Positions 1 through 21,503 of a stretch of 64,000 nucleotides of DNA are shown here, piece by piece. Position numbers and translations under genes: made by a program. Positions within the stretch are counted from its first letter, which is position 1, and each line of letters opens with the position of its first letter. Source of the stretch: Piper betle (taxonomy: Eukaryota > Streptophyta > Magnoliopsida > Piperales > Piperaceae); NCBI GenBank assembly GCA_033002965.1, contig JAURVB010013199.1, positions 92,501 through 156,500 of the forward strand, given 5' to 3'. Below the pieces are notes generated by a model. The model saw nothing but the letters and a program-made list of their open reading frames with translations, had not been told where the DNA came from and did not search any database.

Positions 1-910
1 AGATAAACTGATAAAGAGGTTTGATTGCTTGACCAAGTGAATCAATCATGGACACACGTGGGGATCGAGGCCTAGCTTTTAAAATTATTTGTGTACTCTC
101 TGGACTGGAGTCCACGGCTACCAAGCAAGAAGCCAAAGATTTGGTAAGGTGTGTCTGTCTACTGACTCTACACTCTCCGACATAATAGAATTCTTTAAAT
201 GTTTGAGTGCTTAATTAAATATCCCAGTAATTGATTCCATGGACCGACTTCTTGTTTTTATGCAGAACTTGTGCCATATCTAACAAACTACATATCGGCT
301 GGCTTAAAAACACGTTGGATTGATCGATTACCTCTGATTTGATATTTGATATTATTGCGCTTGCAGAATACTGCTAATATCCACTGGAAATGTACGAAAA
401 ATATGAACATATACACATACTATAAACCATTCTTTTATGGAAATAAATAGGTTTTGTTGGCGTCCAATGGTGCCCAAACTCCCAAGTCTCAAATTTAATC
501 ACAATGTTCAAAGCCACAATACAACGTCGTTCATAATATATAAATTACGAGCATGTGTGAATAACAAATAGAACTAAAAATAAAAAGAAGTAAAAAAGTT
601 ATTGTCATAATCATTCTTGAGCTGGAAGCTAAATTAAGTGATAATAAAATATGGAACAAAACAAAACGGATGGGGAGGAGACTGCAACAGAGGCTCTGGG
701 GGCGGCCTTGTAACTTGCAAGAAATCAATGAGCAGGTAAAACTACAAAAGCAGAGCTCGAGTACCAACCAGGTAGCAACCCTCCAATGCAGGGAAGGCCT
801 TGAAATACCTCACATCAAACTCTCCCACATGGTCAGTACTGCCTATGATAGATCCTCTCTACCCCTAGACACAGAGAGATCAGTTGGATTGTCAAGTGAC
901 CACCGTCTCA
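1..910. other. Upstream region of the CYP90B gene, no gene seen
   Basis: AT-rich non-coding sequence. Short open frames exist on both strands but show no family resemblance and no coding continuity. The last few hundred bases presumably hold the promoter and 5' UTR of the P450 gene that starts at 911. I cannot assign a specific TATA box or brassinosteroid-response element with confidence. Confidence 0.6.
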
Positions 911-4266
<3,356 letters not shown>

Positions 4267-4687
4267 TCACCGCTACGTGCCACCATTATTAGCACTTCCG
4301 ACGAAAGGAGACGTCAATATTATTCTCGCACCAGCACTTATACTCGAGGCTTGCAGCTCGCCAATATGGGCATGCTTTCGGTTGAGTATTCATCTTTTAA
4401 TCTTCTACCTTCATCTTATAATTCTGATAGAAAGAGCTCACCAGATCATGTGAAGCAGAGGGTTTTAAACTACTATGTTTTCTTTTCCTTTTTCAATTGT
4501 TTTTGAGCGTGTTTGATTTATATTAATTATTTGATTTCGATTTTTGGGGCGTTATAAATTTTAATTTTTTTCATATTTTTGGGTGTGATGAATATGTCAA
4601 TTAATGTAAATCGCTTCATATACGGCCGTCAACGTTTCAGCCAAATGTTTTCATTTATATTAATTTATAGTGAAGTTATTAGCAATA

Positions 4688-4754
<67 letters not shown>

Positions 4755-6199
4755 TGTAATTAAGAGACCAGATTAAAGCTGGCCACTTAAAATGTGCTTT
4801 CGTTGGTTTTATGTACAAAAAAGAGGCAGAACATATCGTAAGATGATGTCACCATCGGCCTTAGAAGTTAGACGTTAAGATGTATGGGCTATGTTCCGTC
4901 GGTATGGACAAAGGCATATATATCTCTTACTATGTACTACCATCTGCTTCGCCACATTTGCACTATCGCACACAACGCAAGAGCAAGGAGTACCGTTTCT
5001 TCAAAAATAATAAAAAAAGGTCGTTGAAAGTTATAAGAGCTCAACCAGAGATTATATCTAATGATTGGTCCTGCATTTTAATTAGATAAATAATAAACCT
5101 CATGAGCGGCAGCATGGTGGCAAAAAATCAACCTTCCAAATGGCGACTTCTTAGGTTGCAGGTGCCAATTATTGAAAGACTGAGAAGGAGGGGAGATAAG
5201 CGACTTATCTGAATCTGGCCCAATGCCTTAACAATTTCGTGAAACTTCATCTTCTTCTCCTATAATATAAAATAATAATAATAACAATAAACGCCGTCAA
5301 CATCTCATTTCGCTCTCCCTGCATTTAATTTACTGAGAAAGGAGGGGAGCTGCGTGCAATATATACACACATATATATATATTATATACATTATCTTTCT
5401 CATTCAAATGACCCGGCCATGGAAATTAAGGGACGATGAAATTAAGTGGCGCACCCTTGGTAGTAGCATGAACCTGAATGTGGATGAAGAAGAGTCATGA
5501 CTCCCAGAGAGATTTAGAGAGAGAGAGAGAGAGCTTTTGGTCCATTAATTTACCGCGTGATATGACAAGTCAATATCATTTCTTCTTCTTCTTCGTCATT
5601 CTAGCTATCTGCACCTTACTCAGAAAACGATGACTCCGTACTTAAAACGAACCAAACATTTCTTTTGCAAGTTTTTACGTCGGATACATTCTCTTATTTT
5701 CAGGTCTCTCAAAATAGGAATATTGGATAAACATTCAAGCATTGTTGTACTTTTTGCGAGCCTATCGGATGGGAGTTGTGATCGTTGATCACTAGGAATT
5801 AAAATGACAATATATATGGTTTTGTCGCAGGTGAATCAATTCGTCAGTAACATAAATTATAAAATTGCCCAATCATCCGACCATTCTCATAATCCAAAAG
5901 CTCACATCACTTGTACAAAAATATTCTCTGTTGATACTATTTTTTCTCAATCATTAATCAATATAAAACTTGCGATACTTAATAGAGATTATCACTAAAT
6001 GCAATAATAATACCCGTAAAGCATTTAGACAAAACGACATGTTTTAACAATCTGTACAATGCTTCCCGGTAATTAACAAAGAAGGCAATTTTTAGCTTTG
6101 CCGATGGCCTAAAATGGAGACTACCAACTACCTAAGACCAAATTCCTGATCCCGGTCCCCAAAAATTCCACAACCATTAACAAAAGAAGCCAATTTTAT
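4267..6199. other. Intergenic between convergent CYP90B and DDM1
   Basis: AT-rich, no supported gene. It contains the TA microsatellite at about 4691-4751, a short GA tract near 5517-5534 and the presumed 3' ends of both flanking genes. Open frames at 4579-5998 are short, low-complexity and lack recognisable similarity. Confidence 0.6.
4691..4751. repeat. (TA)n microsatellite
   Basis: Near-perfect TA dinucleotide run of about 60 bases after a short TATATTA lead-in. Comparable TA tracts occur at about 11,751-11,774, 16,103-16,130, 30,570-30,599, 35,641-35,690 and 47,598-47,641; this is the longest. Confidence 0.95.
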
Positions 6200-11150
<4,951 letters not shown>

Positions 11151-11743
11151 TTTGCTACGCAACCCGGAAACAACCAAGCTAAAATTACTCTCTGAGGAAG
11201 GGGAGGGGGAGGAGAAAAGCAAAGTACCAAAGTAGGCAACACTGGCGAATAGTCGAAAATGCCAATAAAAAACAGAAAGTTCACCTTTTTACACCTTTTC
11301 CACACAAACCAAATGATAAATCCCAAATAAAAGAACTTAAACGCCCCCCCCCCCAAAAAAAAAAGCGTTCAAAGAAAGAGTAGAGAGCTCCAAACGCAAC
11401 CATGACAACAAGAAAGAAGGGGGAAAAGGGAGGAAATAGAAACTTATAGGAAGAAGAAAACTTGGAGAGAGGGAGAGAGAAAGAGAAAGTGGCGCTTACC
11501 CCCGGGTCCGCCGAGCACCGTCGGAAGGAGGGGAAGAAGAAGGAGAGGAGGCGAGCGCTAGGTTGGAAGGGATGGACAAAATGGGTACTTTATTATTAGC
11601 ATCAGAGGAGTGAGCTTACCAGATTGGGCGGGAAAATTGGTATAGTGACTTGATTGGACACAAATGTCCTTCCTTTGTTTTCATGTTTGCATACTTCGTG
11701 CGTGCTTCCTTTGTTTTTCATGACCCAGTGACCTTTTTTTCTT

Positions 11744-11774
<31 letters not shown>

Positions 11775-12353
11775 TAAAAAATATGCATCGATGCCGGACG
11801 AATGGCCTCCCAATTCTCTTCTCTCAAGAAAAACGACGTTATGGGGAAAAAAACCAAAAGGATGGTTCCGCACTTACCGTCATTTCATATGGATCAAGCT
11901 GGTTGGCAATAGATGCATTCCAATAACATGGACATATTTCCTCCATGGAGCTTCTCTCATGGACCCAGTCTAGTATCAATTAATAAAACAACCCATTAAT
12001 AATATAATGATCTCATTGTCGATGACATCTCCTCTGTTAAAAAACATCAATCCGAAATAATTCCAATCTGTCATTTTTTTCTAGCTAGCTAGCTAGCCCC
12101 TTGGCAGTTTGGATCATGATGTCTTAGTGGGTCAACCGTGGCAATTTTCAGGATGATCCTACCTGCACCTGTATATCAAGATTTAGAATTAAGGGCTACA
12201 GTAAACCCAATACCGACGGTGGTAATAGTTCTCCATTCATGTGACATCAAATGACGGCGACAAATTCGCCTGGCCCCAAAGAGATATATGTGTAAAAATA
12301 GTTAAATCAATCTTTTCTGGCCATGATTATGGCTTTGCAATTGGGTGGGAGGC
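11151..12353. other. DDM1 5' region and PERK 3' region
   Basis: The first 400 bases upstream of DDM1 are purine/pyrimidine-skewed, with a GA-rich stretch at 11,400-11,560 expected of a plant 5' UTR/promoter. A short TA tract lies at 11,751-11,774. The remainder to the PERK stop codon shows no coding potential I can support. Confidence 0.5.
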
Positions 12354-15300
12354 TCATGAAAATCGACGGCGATTAACCTCTTGGGTGTTGCCGGCGTCAC
12401 TGCTGGAGGAGCTCGGATTCTGCCCATACTCACTGGTGGGGGGCCCACTACTGTACTCGTTACTGGCAAACTCTTCCGTCCCCAAGGCCATTCTCCTCAT
12501 CTTCTTCATGTCTGCGTTGTAGGAGGTGGAGTCATAGTCCGAGCTCCCTGTGGAGCTGAACATTGTGCTCTGTCCGGGCTTCACCCCCTCGTTCAGGTCA
12601 TCCAAAGATACATCACCTTCCAAGGCCCTTACAATCTGCATTGCATTCCATGCCACCATTCATTTCAAGGATCAACTCATTTAATTTTGGGCCTTTGGCC
12701 ATGTCTATGTTTATCGGTTTTATCTTAGAAACCCAAGTAATTAAACTTTTTGTGGAATATATATATAGGAAAATACTACCATGGGCTGCATCAAAATGCA
12801 GCCCATTGGCAGCTTATTCACGCCCGACGACCCACCCTCCACCCACCCCCCACCCATTGTTGGACCGACCCGCCAGACCCGTCCGACCCGCCCTCCCGCA
12901 CCGCGATCGCCCCGCCGCGCCGTCGCCGCCGCCGCGGCCTCGCCCCCTGCTGGCGGCCCTGCCCTCCACCCCTCCCCCTACCTGCCACAGCCCGCCACCG
13001 TAGTCCCCGCCTCGCCGGCACCCTACAGCTGCCGCCAACCCCCCTTCTCCGCCACCGCCGCCGCCAGATCTGCGCCCCGTGGCCCCCGCCACCCCCCCGG
13101 GCGGTGGCGGAGGGGTGGCGGGGCTCCAGCCGGCGGGCAGGCGGCGGGGACGCAGATCTGGCGGCGGCGGTGGCAGAGAGGGGGGTTGGCGGCAGCTGCA
13201 GGGTGCCGGCGAGGGCGGGGACTACGGCGGCGGCTGTGGCCGGTGGGGGGAGGGGGTGGAGGGCAGGGCCGCCGGCAGGGGCGAGGCCGCGGCGGTAGGC
13301 GGCGAGGCCGCGGTGGGCCGATCGCGGGCGGGAGGGGCGGGAGGGCGGGTCCGGCGGGTCGGACGGGTCTGACGGGTCGGTCCAACAGTGGGTAGGGGGT
13401 GGGTGGGGTAGTTTGATTGTGGGCCGTCGGATCAAGATCTAACGGCCCACGCGAGGCAGCGCATTGGCGCTGCCAAAATAGGGCAGCGCACTGTAGCGCT
13501 GCCCTATATATATATATACCTGGCTCATTTTGGGGCGCCTTTTTGCGGAGTGACGGACACCGGCTGCAGCGCAGGCCGCCATACGCATCATCTCGGCCGG
13601 GCTGTAGTTCTTCTCCAACCCCGGATCCACAATCTCTTCTATGTTCCCATCGTCTAATACCTTCGTCAATAGCGGTCTTGCCTGTTCCATTCCCAGACAA
13701 AGCAATTATAAGAGCGAATACTTAAAGACTGGAATTTTACATGCACGTCGACCCATAATATATACTTCTAATCATCAAATAAATTTGGGCGGCGCTTAAA
13801 TATCCATTCTTATGAATAATCAATAATGTGCCAGTTTGTGTATGTGCGTTAGATATCTTGTCATAATTCATTGTGGCGTATCATGTATGTATAATATGTA
13901 CTGACCCATTCTACGAGACTCTCCTCCATATATTTATTGGTTCTCTCCACAGGACGTCGCCCTGTTATGAGCTCAAGCAGCATCACACCGAAAGAGAATA
14001 CATCTGACTTTTCTGTTAGCTTCCCACTAGATGCATACTCTGGAGCCAAGTATCTGCATGCAATTGTATATATAACCAGCACACAATAAAAGTAACTAAT
14101 TACCCGCGATCGATCTCTTTTTTAAAGATTACCAATTTATAGTCTTAAATCTTGTATTGATCAATGTTGAAAAAAATCTTGCACTGATCAACTAGTAAGG
14201 GGCCGATTGAATGCAATTGTAGTCATTAAAATAATTTGACTGCAACTCTACTTACCCGAAGGTTCCCATAACACGAGTTGAAACATGAGTGTTAAGATCG
14301 GAAGATGGTTTTGCAAGTCCAAAGTCGGCCACCTGCATACGCGGGAGATCAATCGCCAAATATTAACCGTTAGCTAGCTAGTACGTAGTTTTCAATACTA
14401 ATTGAATAAATCTATTCTACAAATTTCATCACTAAGAAATATCATTAGAACAAAGATCTTGTTAACTATGATGAGTTGCTCAACTAATACCAAGCTACAG
14501 CTATATATACATCTCACGGACAATCAAAACTTAAGCTCAAATTGGGTCACTATTTATGTTTAAAGCTCAATTAAACTTGATTGGCTTAGTACTCAGACTC
14601 GTAAAATACTTTGATATCAAACGAGCTATACTTGTGCCTGTACCTTCTCAATTCGTCTGACTCAAAGTTCGATGTTTTATATAAAAAATAAGATTTTTAA
14701 CTATACTTATTTTAATTTTTTTATGCAAATATAATTAAATTATAAAATATCATTATATAATAACAATTTAAATAAAAATATGCATACTTAAATTATCTTT
14801 CAAGTATAATTATGTCAAAATTAAAATATTTTAATTAAAAATTAAATTTTAATATGAATTATACTATAAAAATGCATTATTAAATACGAATCAAGATAGT
14901 TTGAACTCAATTCAAATTTTGTAAGATCTCTCAACTTAGTCTTGCATTCAATACCTACTGGGATAAGATCTTATTTATAAATAGCAATAGACAATAGATC
15001 ATTCACTTGGTTAACTAATGTTGAAGAAATGATATAGTGTCATAATGTTACACTTTAAATTGGGTCGTTAAAAATAGTATCAAGGCCTCTTGATTTTATG
15101 ATAGATGGTGGGTTGGATTAAAGACGTTGGCTACACCGATGATCACGGGCCAAAAAAGGTCGTGAATTGAGGCTAATAATAAGTCAAATGTAAGAATTTT
15201 AGTGATGAAATTTCTTAAGGTGAATAAATTATGAAACCTTTCAACTTATTTTCATATTTAATATTTATTTAGATAAAATCGTATTTATAATTGAGAATAA

Positions 15301-16097
15301 ACTATAATTCATTAACTTAGTTCATAGTTGTTGAAGAGATGATTTAGGACTATTACTTTGTGTTTTGAGTTTGGTCGTTACAAATTTGAATCGACTTGAA
15401 TATTTATTAAGTCAACTCGAACTTGAAGTGAAATAAGTTCAATTTGAGTTGAGCAAAACTCGACTTGACTCACCCAACCAACACCCTTATAGATCAATTT
15501 GGTGGGAAGCAAATTGAAGCTTGCATGGAATAACTTACCATGGCTTCAAAATTATAATCAAGGAGAATGTTGGCTGCTTTGATGTCGCGATGAATAATGC
15601 GAGGATGACCTGTATAGTACATATCAGCAAAGATCACCAAGCTGAAACACTAAGTATTGTTTTAGAAGAGACGCAAATTAAATAGCATTAACAAATATTT
15701 ATATATGGAAATATGCATAATAGCTACATCATCCACTGAAATATTGAGAACCGAAATTTGGCATAACCACCATTATGATTTTCTGAAAATTATCTCGTTT
15801 CATTAATTTCGTGATATTAGATCCCTCTTTTAATAAACTTTCATAAAATTTCTTGAAAGGATGCAAAATCTCGTTAGCGACGGCTGCACGGTGATTAGGT
15901 GCGCCTTGGGAGATTTGCATTCATATATTAAAGCCACACTACACACCCTCACAAAATTCCCTTTGATCGATGACAACGTCCAACAGTCCTTATAACAAGC
16001 CCAAGTCCGCCAACAATGTGATTAAGATTGTAAGTGGTACACTAGTACGTTATTAGTTCAATAGATATGGTTGTTTTTTTTCCAGCCCTTATATAAA

Positions 16098-16133
<36 letters not shown>

Positions 16134-17678
16134 TTTAAAGTAAGCAATTTTAAGATGTTGCTAATTTGCTTACAATCTTCGTGAAGGTAGGCAAGTCCCT
16201 TTGCGGAGCCGATAGCAATCTTGAGCCGAGTCGAGAAATCCATTGTGGGTCTTCCTCTGCCTGTATTGTAATGAATTGCAAAAAGGGTAATAAAAAACGA
16301 ATGTAGTCCTGGTACAAGAAAGCTAATTTTAATCAAGATAGGTTGTATATACAGTAGGTAGTATACTAGGAGTACCGTGGAGATGGAATTCAAGGGTGTT
16401 GTTGGGAACGAACTCGTAAACGAGCATGCGCTGGCCGTCGGCAATGCAGTATCCGACGAGGGAGACGAGGTGGCGGTGGTGAACGCGACTGATGATCTCC
16501 ACCTCCGCCTGGAACTCCTTCTCCCCCTGCCCACTCCCCGATTTCAACTTCTTCACTGCTATCTCCTTCCCATTCGCCACCAGCACTCCCTTGTACACGT
16601 ACCCGAACCCACCCTGCCCCAGCATGTTTGCCTCCGAGAACCCGTCCGTCGCCGCCGCCAGCTCCTCGTACGTGAACGTGCTCTTGTTGAACCCCAGCGC
16701 CACGTTCGGCGACGGTGGCGGCAATGGCGGCCCCCACGGCCCGCCGCCGGAGTAGTTGGACGAGCTCATGTCGCTGCTGTGCAATGCAGGAGGCGGCTGC
16801 GGCGGGGCCGACGGATACTGCCATCCTGCGGCTCCTGGCGGTGGCGGAATTCTTCCCGCCATCATCTGGTCCATCATTGCCGGGGAAGGGTTCGATTGGT
16901 TCGGTTGGGGGCTGCTCCCATAATATCCTGTACATATAACAAATGTTCTTGAAATGAATATATACATACCTGAATACATGACATAACAACAACAGATGAT
17001 CAAAAGGAGCAGCTAATGATTAATTAAATAAGTATAATTACCCTTGTTGGGTTGTTTACGAGGAGGATCAGAGTAGTAGTTGATATGATCGTCGTTGGAG
17101 CGCTTCTTCTTCCTGCTGCAACACAAAACTGCGACGATCATGAGGATGAAGAAAAGGCCGATGCCGGCAGAAGCTCCAATGATGAGAGGGAGGTTGATGG
17201 CATTGGGCGTGTGGTGGGACGTCGAGTTGTCGCCAATGGTGTGAGATTTACGGGAATTAGGAGGAGGCGGGGAAGACAGCTGCCCATCCCCGCCGGACGG
17301 CGTCGACGGCGGTGGCGGAACCTGCGGAGGGTGCGGAGGTGGGGAGGCCGGTGGACTATTTTTATCCGACGGAGAGGGTGGCGGGGACACCGTCGTGGAC
17401 GGGGGAGGGGCAGAGGACTTGCCACCCTGGGCGGGCGGAGATGGGGAAGGAGGCGGCGGGGTAGCTAGCGGTGCTTCCTCCGCCGGCGGTGGTGCAGAGC
17501 TGGACGGGGGAGGAGGAGGAGGAGATGAGGCATCCGACGGTGGTGGCGCCGGTATTGAAGGGTCCGGAGGCGGGGTTGTGGTGTTGGTCGGAGGCGTAGT
17601 GTTCGTCGGTGGTGGGGTGGTGTTCGAAGGCGGAGGCGTTGGGTCAGCCGGCGGAGATGGGATCGGTGTCGAAGCCAT
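12354..17678 (-). CDS. Proline-rich extensin-like receptor kinase (PERK family)
   Basis: Plasma-membrane receptor-like Ser/Thr kinase thought to sense the cell wall. Exons on the minus strand: 17678-17042, 16927-16376, 16260-16174, 15609-15539, 14332-14256, 14053-13906, 13681-13520, 12635-12354; they join in frame without any correction to about 671 aa. The N-terminal 150 residues are Pro/Ser/Thr-rich (repeats of PPP, TNTTPP) without a classical signal peptide, as usual for PERKs. One membrane helix lies near residues 165-190 ([17 protein letters not shown]), followed by a basic CCSRKKKR stop-transfer. A second proline-rich linker precedes the kinase at about 300-585: [61 protein letters not shown]. 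The C-terminal tail is Ser-rich and ends RRRFS. Start chosen at MASTPIP. A GC-rich foldback occupies the last intron. Which PERK paralogue cannot be decided here. Confidence 0.93.
12770..13512. mobile_element. GC-rich foldback (long inverted repeat) element in the last PERK intron
   Basis: Two arms of roughly 270-300 bases, very rich in C on the left (about 12,827-13,095) and G on the right (about 13,130-13,434), are reverse complements of each other: TTGTTGGACCGACCCG on the left answers CGGGTCGGTCCAACA on the right, and AGATCTGCG sits near both inner ends. Outside the arms are short hairpins: GGGCTGCATCAAAATGCAGCCC-type at about 12,783-12,804 and GGGCAGCGC...GCGCTGCCC at about 13,480-13,505, with a further GGCAGCGC palindrome at about 13,455-13,475. 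TATATATA-like sequence flanks both sides, possibly target-site duplication. No transposase. Long open frames on both strands are compositional. The intron donor lies at 13,519 and the acceptor at 12,636. Confidence 0.8.
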
Positions 17679-17730
17679 GTATAATATAAATATATATATA
17701 TATATATATAGAAAAACAGTGGACGACAAC
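17679..17730 (-). promoter_or_regulatory. TA-rich tract just upstream of the PERK start codon
   Basis: A TATATATATATAT run at about 17,692-17,710 lies 15-30 bases upstream of the ATG on the minus strand. It may contain a TATA box, but that spacing would leave almost no 5' UTR, so it may equally be a microsatellite in the leader. Confidence 0.3.
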
Positions 17731-20590
17731 GTGAGATGCCAAATTTGCAAGGCACTAGCGGACGCACTTGAACGAGAAGCTGCCGGAGATCAGCCCCCAC
17801 CTATACTTCTTAACACAAATCTATTCCGATTTCCAGATGCGTGCTTGCTTATAACACAATGAAGTGATCAATGATATCCCAAATCGGCACACCGCCAAGG
17901 TAAATGGTAAGACACGGTCGATCGCAAGATTATAATAATCAGGGGTAATATGCCTAAAGATTTATTTCCTTGTAACAAAAGAAATTGCAAGGATCAGTTG
18001 GATAACAGTATTGGAATATGGGTGCAGCAATTTGTTAGTTTTTCCTCCGGGGAAGAAGGGAAGGGAGGGCATGCAGTGACGAATGTTTTGCTATTTTTGA
18101 CGCCACATGCCAACCTCACGTTTTGAATGGAGTTTGTTCTTCCTTTGATCTGGTCCAAGCCTACCCGACATGACACGACGGGCAACGACAATCTTTGTCG
18201 CCCGAAATTCTTTTTAAAACATGCAAAAGAATAAAGAGACTCTTGACAATTAAAAAAAGAAAAAAGAGCCAAGAGACGCCCTTTATTATTAAAAATTTAA
18301 AACTAAAAAGACGCCAAAAGACATGGATATTAATAGCCCCTCGCAAACTAAATAGTGCTACATTGGGAGCCCAGATCTCCTCTCTAGGGCACCGAAAATT
18401 GCTCATGATTTCTACCAATAATATTTCACTTTTTTTTTATTTTGAGAAAATTTGCAAAATTTTCCAAAATATATATACAGTATCTTAAATAGAATATTTT
18501 TCTAAAATCTTTTCCTGTCCTTCATAAAAGTTTCTTTATTCACATAAAATAATTTAATTTACGATAAATAAATGTAAATGTAACATTAATGAATTTATAA
18601 TAAAAAAACCAATAATTCGTATAAGCAAAAGCATGGACATATTATAGGTTTTATGGAAATTTTCTAAAACTAACCTCATATTTAATGCTTCGCTAGTGGA
18701 GGGTCATTGTTTTAAATAATGTATCAATTATTATATTAGTTGATAATATATATATTTAGTTCAATAAATTCAAATTGGATTCAACTAAATTTTAAAATTA
18801 TAAGTAATATATTTTATTAGATATTTAAAATATATTTATCATCAATATTTTGTTAGATATCAGTTAAACTGCTATAATTTTCAACAAAAATTAGATATAG
18901 TGAAAATTTCAAAATAATTACAAATTAAAATAACACCAACGTTTAAGCCGTAAATAATGATACAATATTTGATGCTATAATGGAAAAAGGGGATATAAAA
19001 AGCTTATATTTATAAATTAGGTTAACCATTTTAAATGAATAATTTAATATATTGATTTGCATGTCATGGGATAAGAACAGTATTAATGGGCTAACAGGGG
19101 CTAGGGGTTAGAGCAGTGGGCTAAAGAGGAAATAAATTCTTAATCGGAGACGAACTTCCAATATATGTAAATTATATAATCTCAAAAAATTAGCCACATG
19201 TCAAATGTGTACGGCAAACCGGTAAACTATATATTTACCCCACGTGCGCATACAATTAGAAACTTTCGTATTCATCTAAGAAAAAATTATTAATTATATA
19301 AATCAAAATATTAATCAACTTTGCACGTTATGAAAAACTATATCAAAAAAGTATATAATTTTGGTTTAAGTATACCTTACACATCAACTTGTACGTAAAG
19401 AAAAAAATTACACATTATAAAATTTTTATTATGTTAAACTAGTCAATAAAGTTTTTTCCTTCTATTTCTTTATATAATTATGTTGTATATTCTCAATTGT
19501 TAACTTTTTTTCTCTCTAATTGTAATTGAGGTAATTCCTTCTCTTAATCTCTTTTTTCCCAAATTATTTATATTTGGAAGATTATATCTTTTTTTTAGTG
19601 AGGTATTGTTGACACGGATGTTTGATGTTTTTAGCAAATCAAAATTCACTAAGCTTATATCTTATTGTTGAATTTTTATTTGTTTTATTTTATCGCTATA
19701 TTTTTTTTCATTGAACAAAATAATTTTCATTTGGTATTTAGTATAAGGTATAAAAGACGATAGTTATTTGCATTTTTATTTTTATTTTAATTCAACTATT
19801 ACATAATAAAAATCTTACACAAGAATGCCAATCATTTATCAATTTTGTATAGGATTGAGGCGAAAAAAGAAGTTGATATTAATCACTAACTTTTGGGCTA
19901 TATGTTTTATCATCAACTTCGTCAAAATTGGTCTCACACCCTATCGTTAATGAGTCCAGACCATATGGTCTACCCAAAAAATTCTAGCTTGTGATCTTAA
20001 AAACCGTCGTGTACAGTTTATCATAAATGTTCAATCAATTTAAATTACAAATATAATATTTACCTAATTTAATAATTAAAACAAGGTATTTGGCAGGTTT
20101 TAGTGTTACAGGCAAGAATTTTCCCGCAGACCGTATGATTTGGACTTATCATTAATTTGGCTAAATTTGGTTTTAATAATACGAGGGCAGCTATATATGC
20201 GAATAAATCTACTTTAATGTCGCCAACTAAAAATTAATTAAAAAATATTATTACAACATGCCAATATAATTCGCACTTAAATTGAATTTTTTATTAAATG
20301 ATATATTTATTTAATATTAAATGTTTACTCACATTAAAATTTGTTATTAAAATATTAATATCTTTACTTATTTTTAACATAAAATTAAAATTATTTATAA
20401 TATTTGTATATAACCATTGTATTTAAAAGTGGAGTTTTTAATGAAAATCATATATATATATTTATTATTTGTATTTGAAAGAAAAACATTCATATTTTAT
20501 ATAAAATATTTTAGTATAATATTAATATATTATTATTAATGTCAAATTTGCTTTGCACACAACGCGAGTCTTGTGACAATTAGTAGTGCA
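17731..20590. other. AT-rich intergenic region, no gene seen
   Basis: About 2.9 kb between the divergent PERK and EXA1 genes. Strongly AT-rich with poly-T and poly-A tracts and frequent stops in all frames. Short frames at 17,994-18,488 show no recognisable product. I see no tRNA, rRNA or clear transposon structure. Confidence 0.55.
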
Positions 20591-21503
20591 GATGATGCAC
20601 CGAATCGAGCCGATTTAAATCGGATCGGCGTCGCGCCGATCCGATTTCGGGGCCGACTGAGGTCTTGAATCGGTGGGTTTTGGCCGATTCTGACCGATTT
20701 AACTCGGAATCGGAATCGGCCGATTTAAATCGGAATCGGTTTTATTGCAAAATTATCAAAATACCCTAGGTATAATTTTTATTTAATTATTTAAGCATGG
20801 GCAAAATGGTAATTTGGATTTAAAAACCTAAATCAAACCCTCTCCCCCGATTCCGCCGCCGCGTTCGCTCCGCCGCCCTCCGCCGCGCTTCCACCGTCCG
20901 ACCTCAGCTCCGTCCGACCACGCCACCGCCGCCCAATTCCGACCTCAACTCTGCCCTCCGCCGCGATTCCGCCGCAGAAGCTGCGACCGCCGCCCGAACT
21001 CGGCTTCCGCCGTCCGACGCTTCCGCCGCGCTTCCGCCCGATTCCGCCGCGATTCCGCCGCGATTCTGCCGCGATTCGGCCGGCCGATGGTTCGTCTGAC
21101 CGGGCTGCCGACATCCTCCGACATTGCCGCCGCGAGGCTCGCCGCCGACCGGGCCACGGCGGCGGCGGGGGTAGAGAGGGGAGGGTGGCATTCTCGTAAT
21201 TAAAAGTTGACTCGAGTCTAATCCGAGTCAAAAATAATAATTAATTCTAAATAATTAAAAAATCTTAAAAAATATTTAAAAAATATCATAAACTATAATA
21301 CAAAGAATAATATCAAAATAACATCAATACCCAATTTTAATATATTTATATTGTAAATTGTCAAATTATTATATATGACCGATTAAATTAATTTGGACCG
21401 ATTCAACTGAACCGATTTTTGACCGATTCAGACCGATTCTAATTCCGATTTCGATTCCATGGAAAACCGATTCTGATTCCTATTCCGATTCATGCAACCA
21501 TCG
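20591..21503. mobile_element. Short non-autonomous element with CCGATT/AATCGG subterminal repeats
   Basis: The left 150 bases carry many AATCGG/CCGATT copies (for example CGGAATCGGAATCGGCCG near 20,705-20,722), and the right 130 bases (21,378-21,492) carry CCGATT mostly in the opposite sense. The outermost bases form an imperfect terminal inverted repeat: GATGATGCACCGAATCG on the left and, read on the minus strand, GATGGTTGCATGAATCGG on the right. The middle (20,835-21,190) is GC-rich with repeated GATTCCGCCGC. Repeated subterminal motifs in opposite orientation are typical of hAT- or CACTA-type non-autonomous elements, but I could not define a target duplication, so the superfamily is open. 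No transposase is encoded. Confidence 0.55.

Noticed and set aside
12750..13700. Long Pro/Arg/Gly/Ala-rich open frames of about 100-225 codons on both strands
   Set aside because: They lie in the GC-rich foldback, appear in nearly every frame because AT-containing stop codons are rare there, and match no family.
16377..17862. Plus-strand frames of 87-191 codons opposite PERK exons
   Set aside because: They are antisense shadows of GC-rich kinase and proline-rich exons.
20833..21231. Minus-strand frames rich in Arg and Ser in the GC-rich core of the CCGATT element
   Set aside because: Composition-driven repeats of GATTCCGCCGC; no start context, homology or conserved structure.
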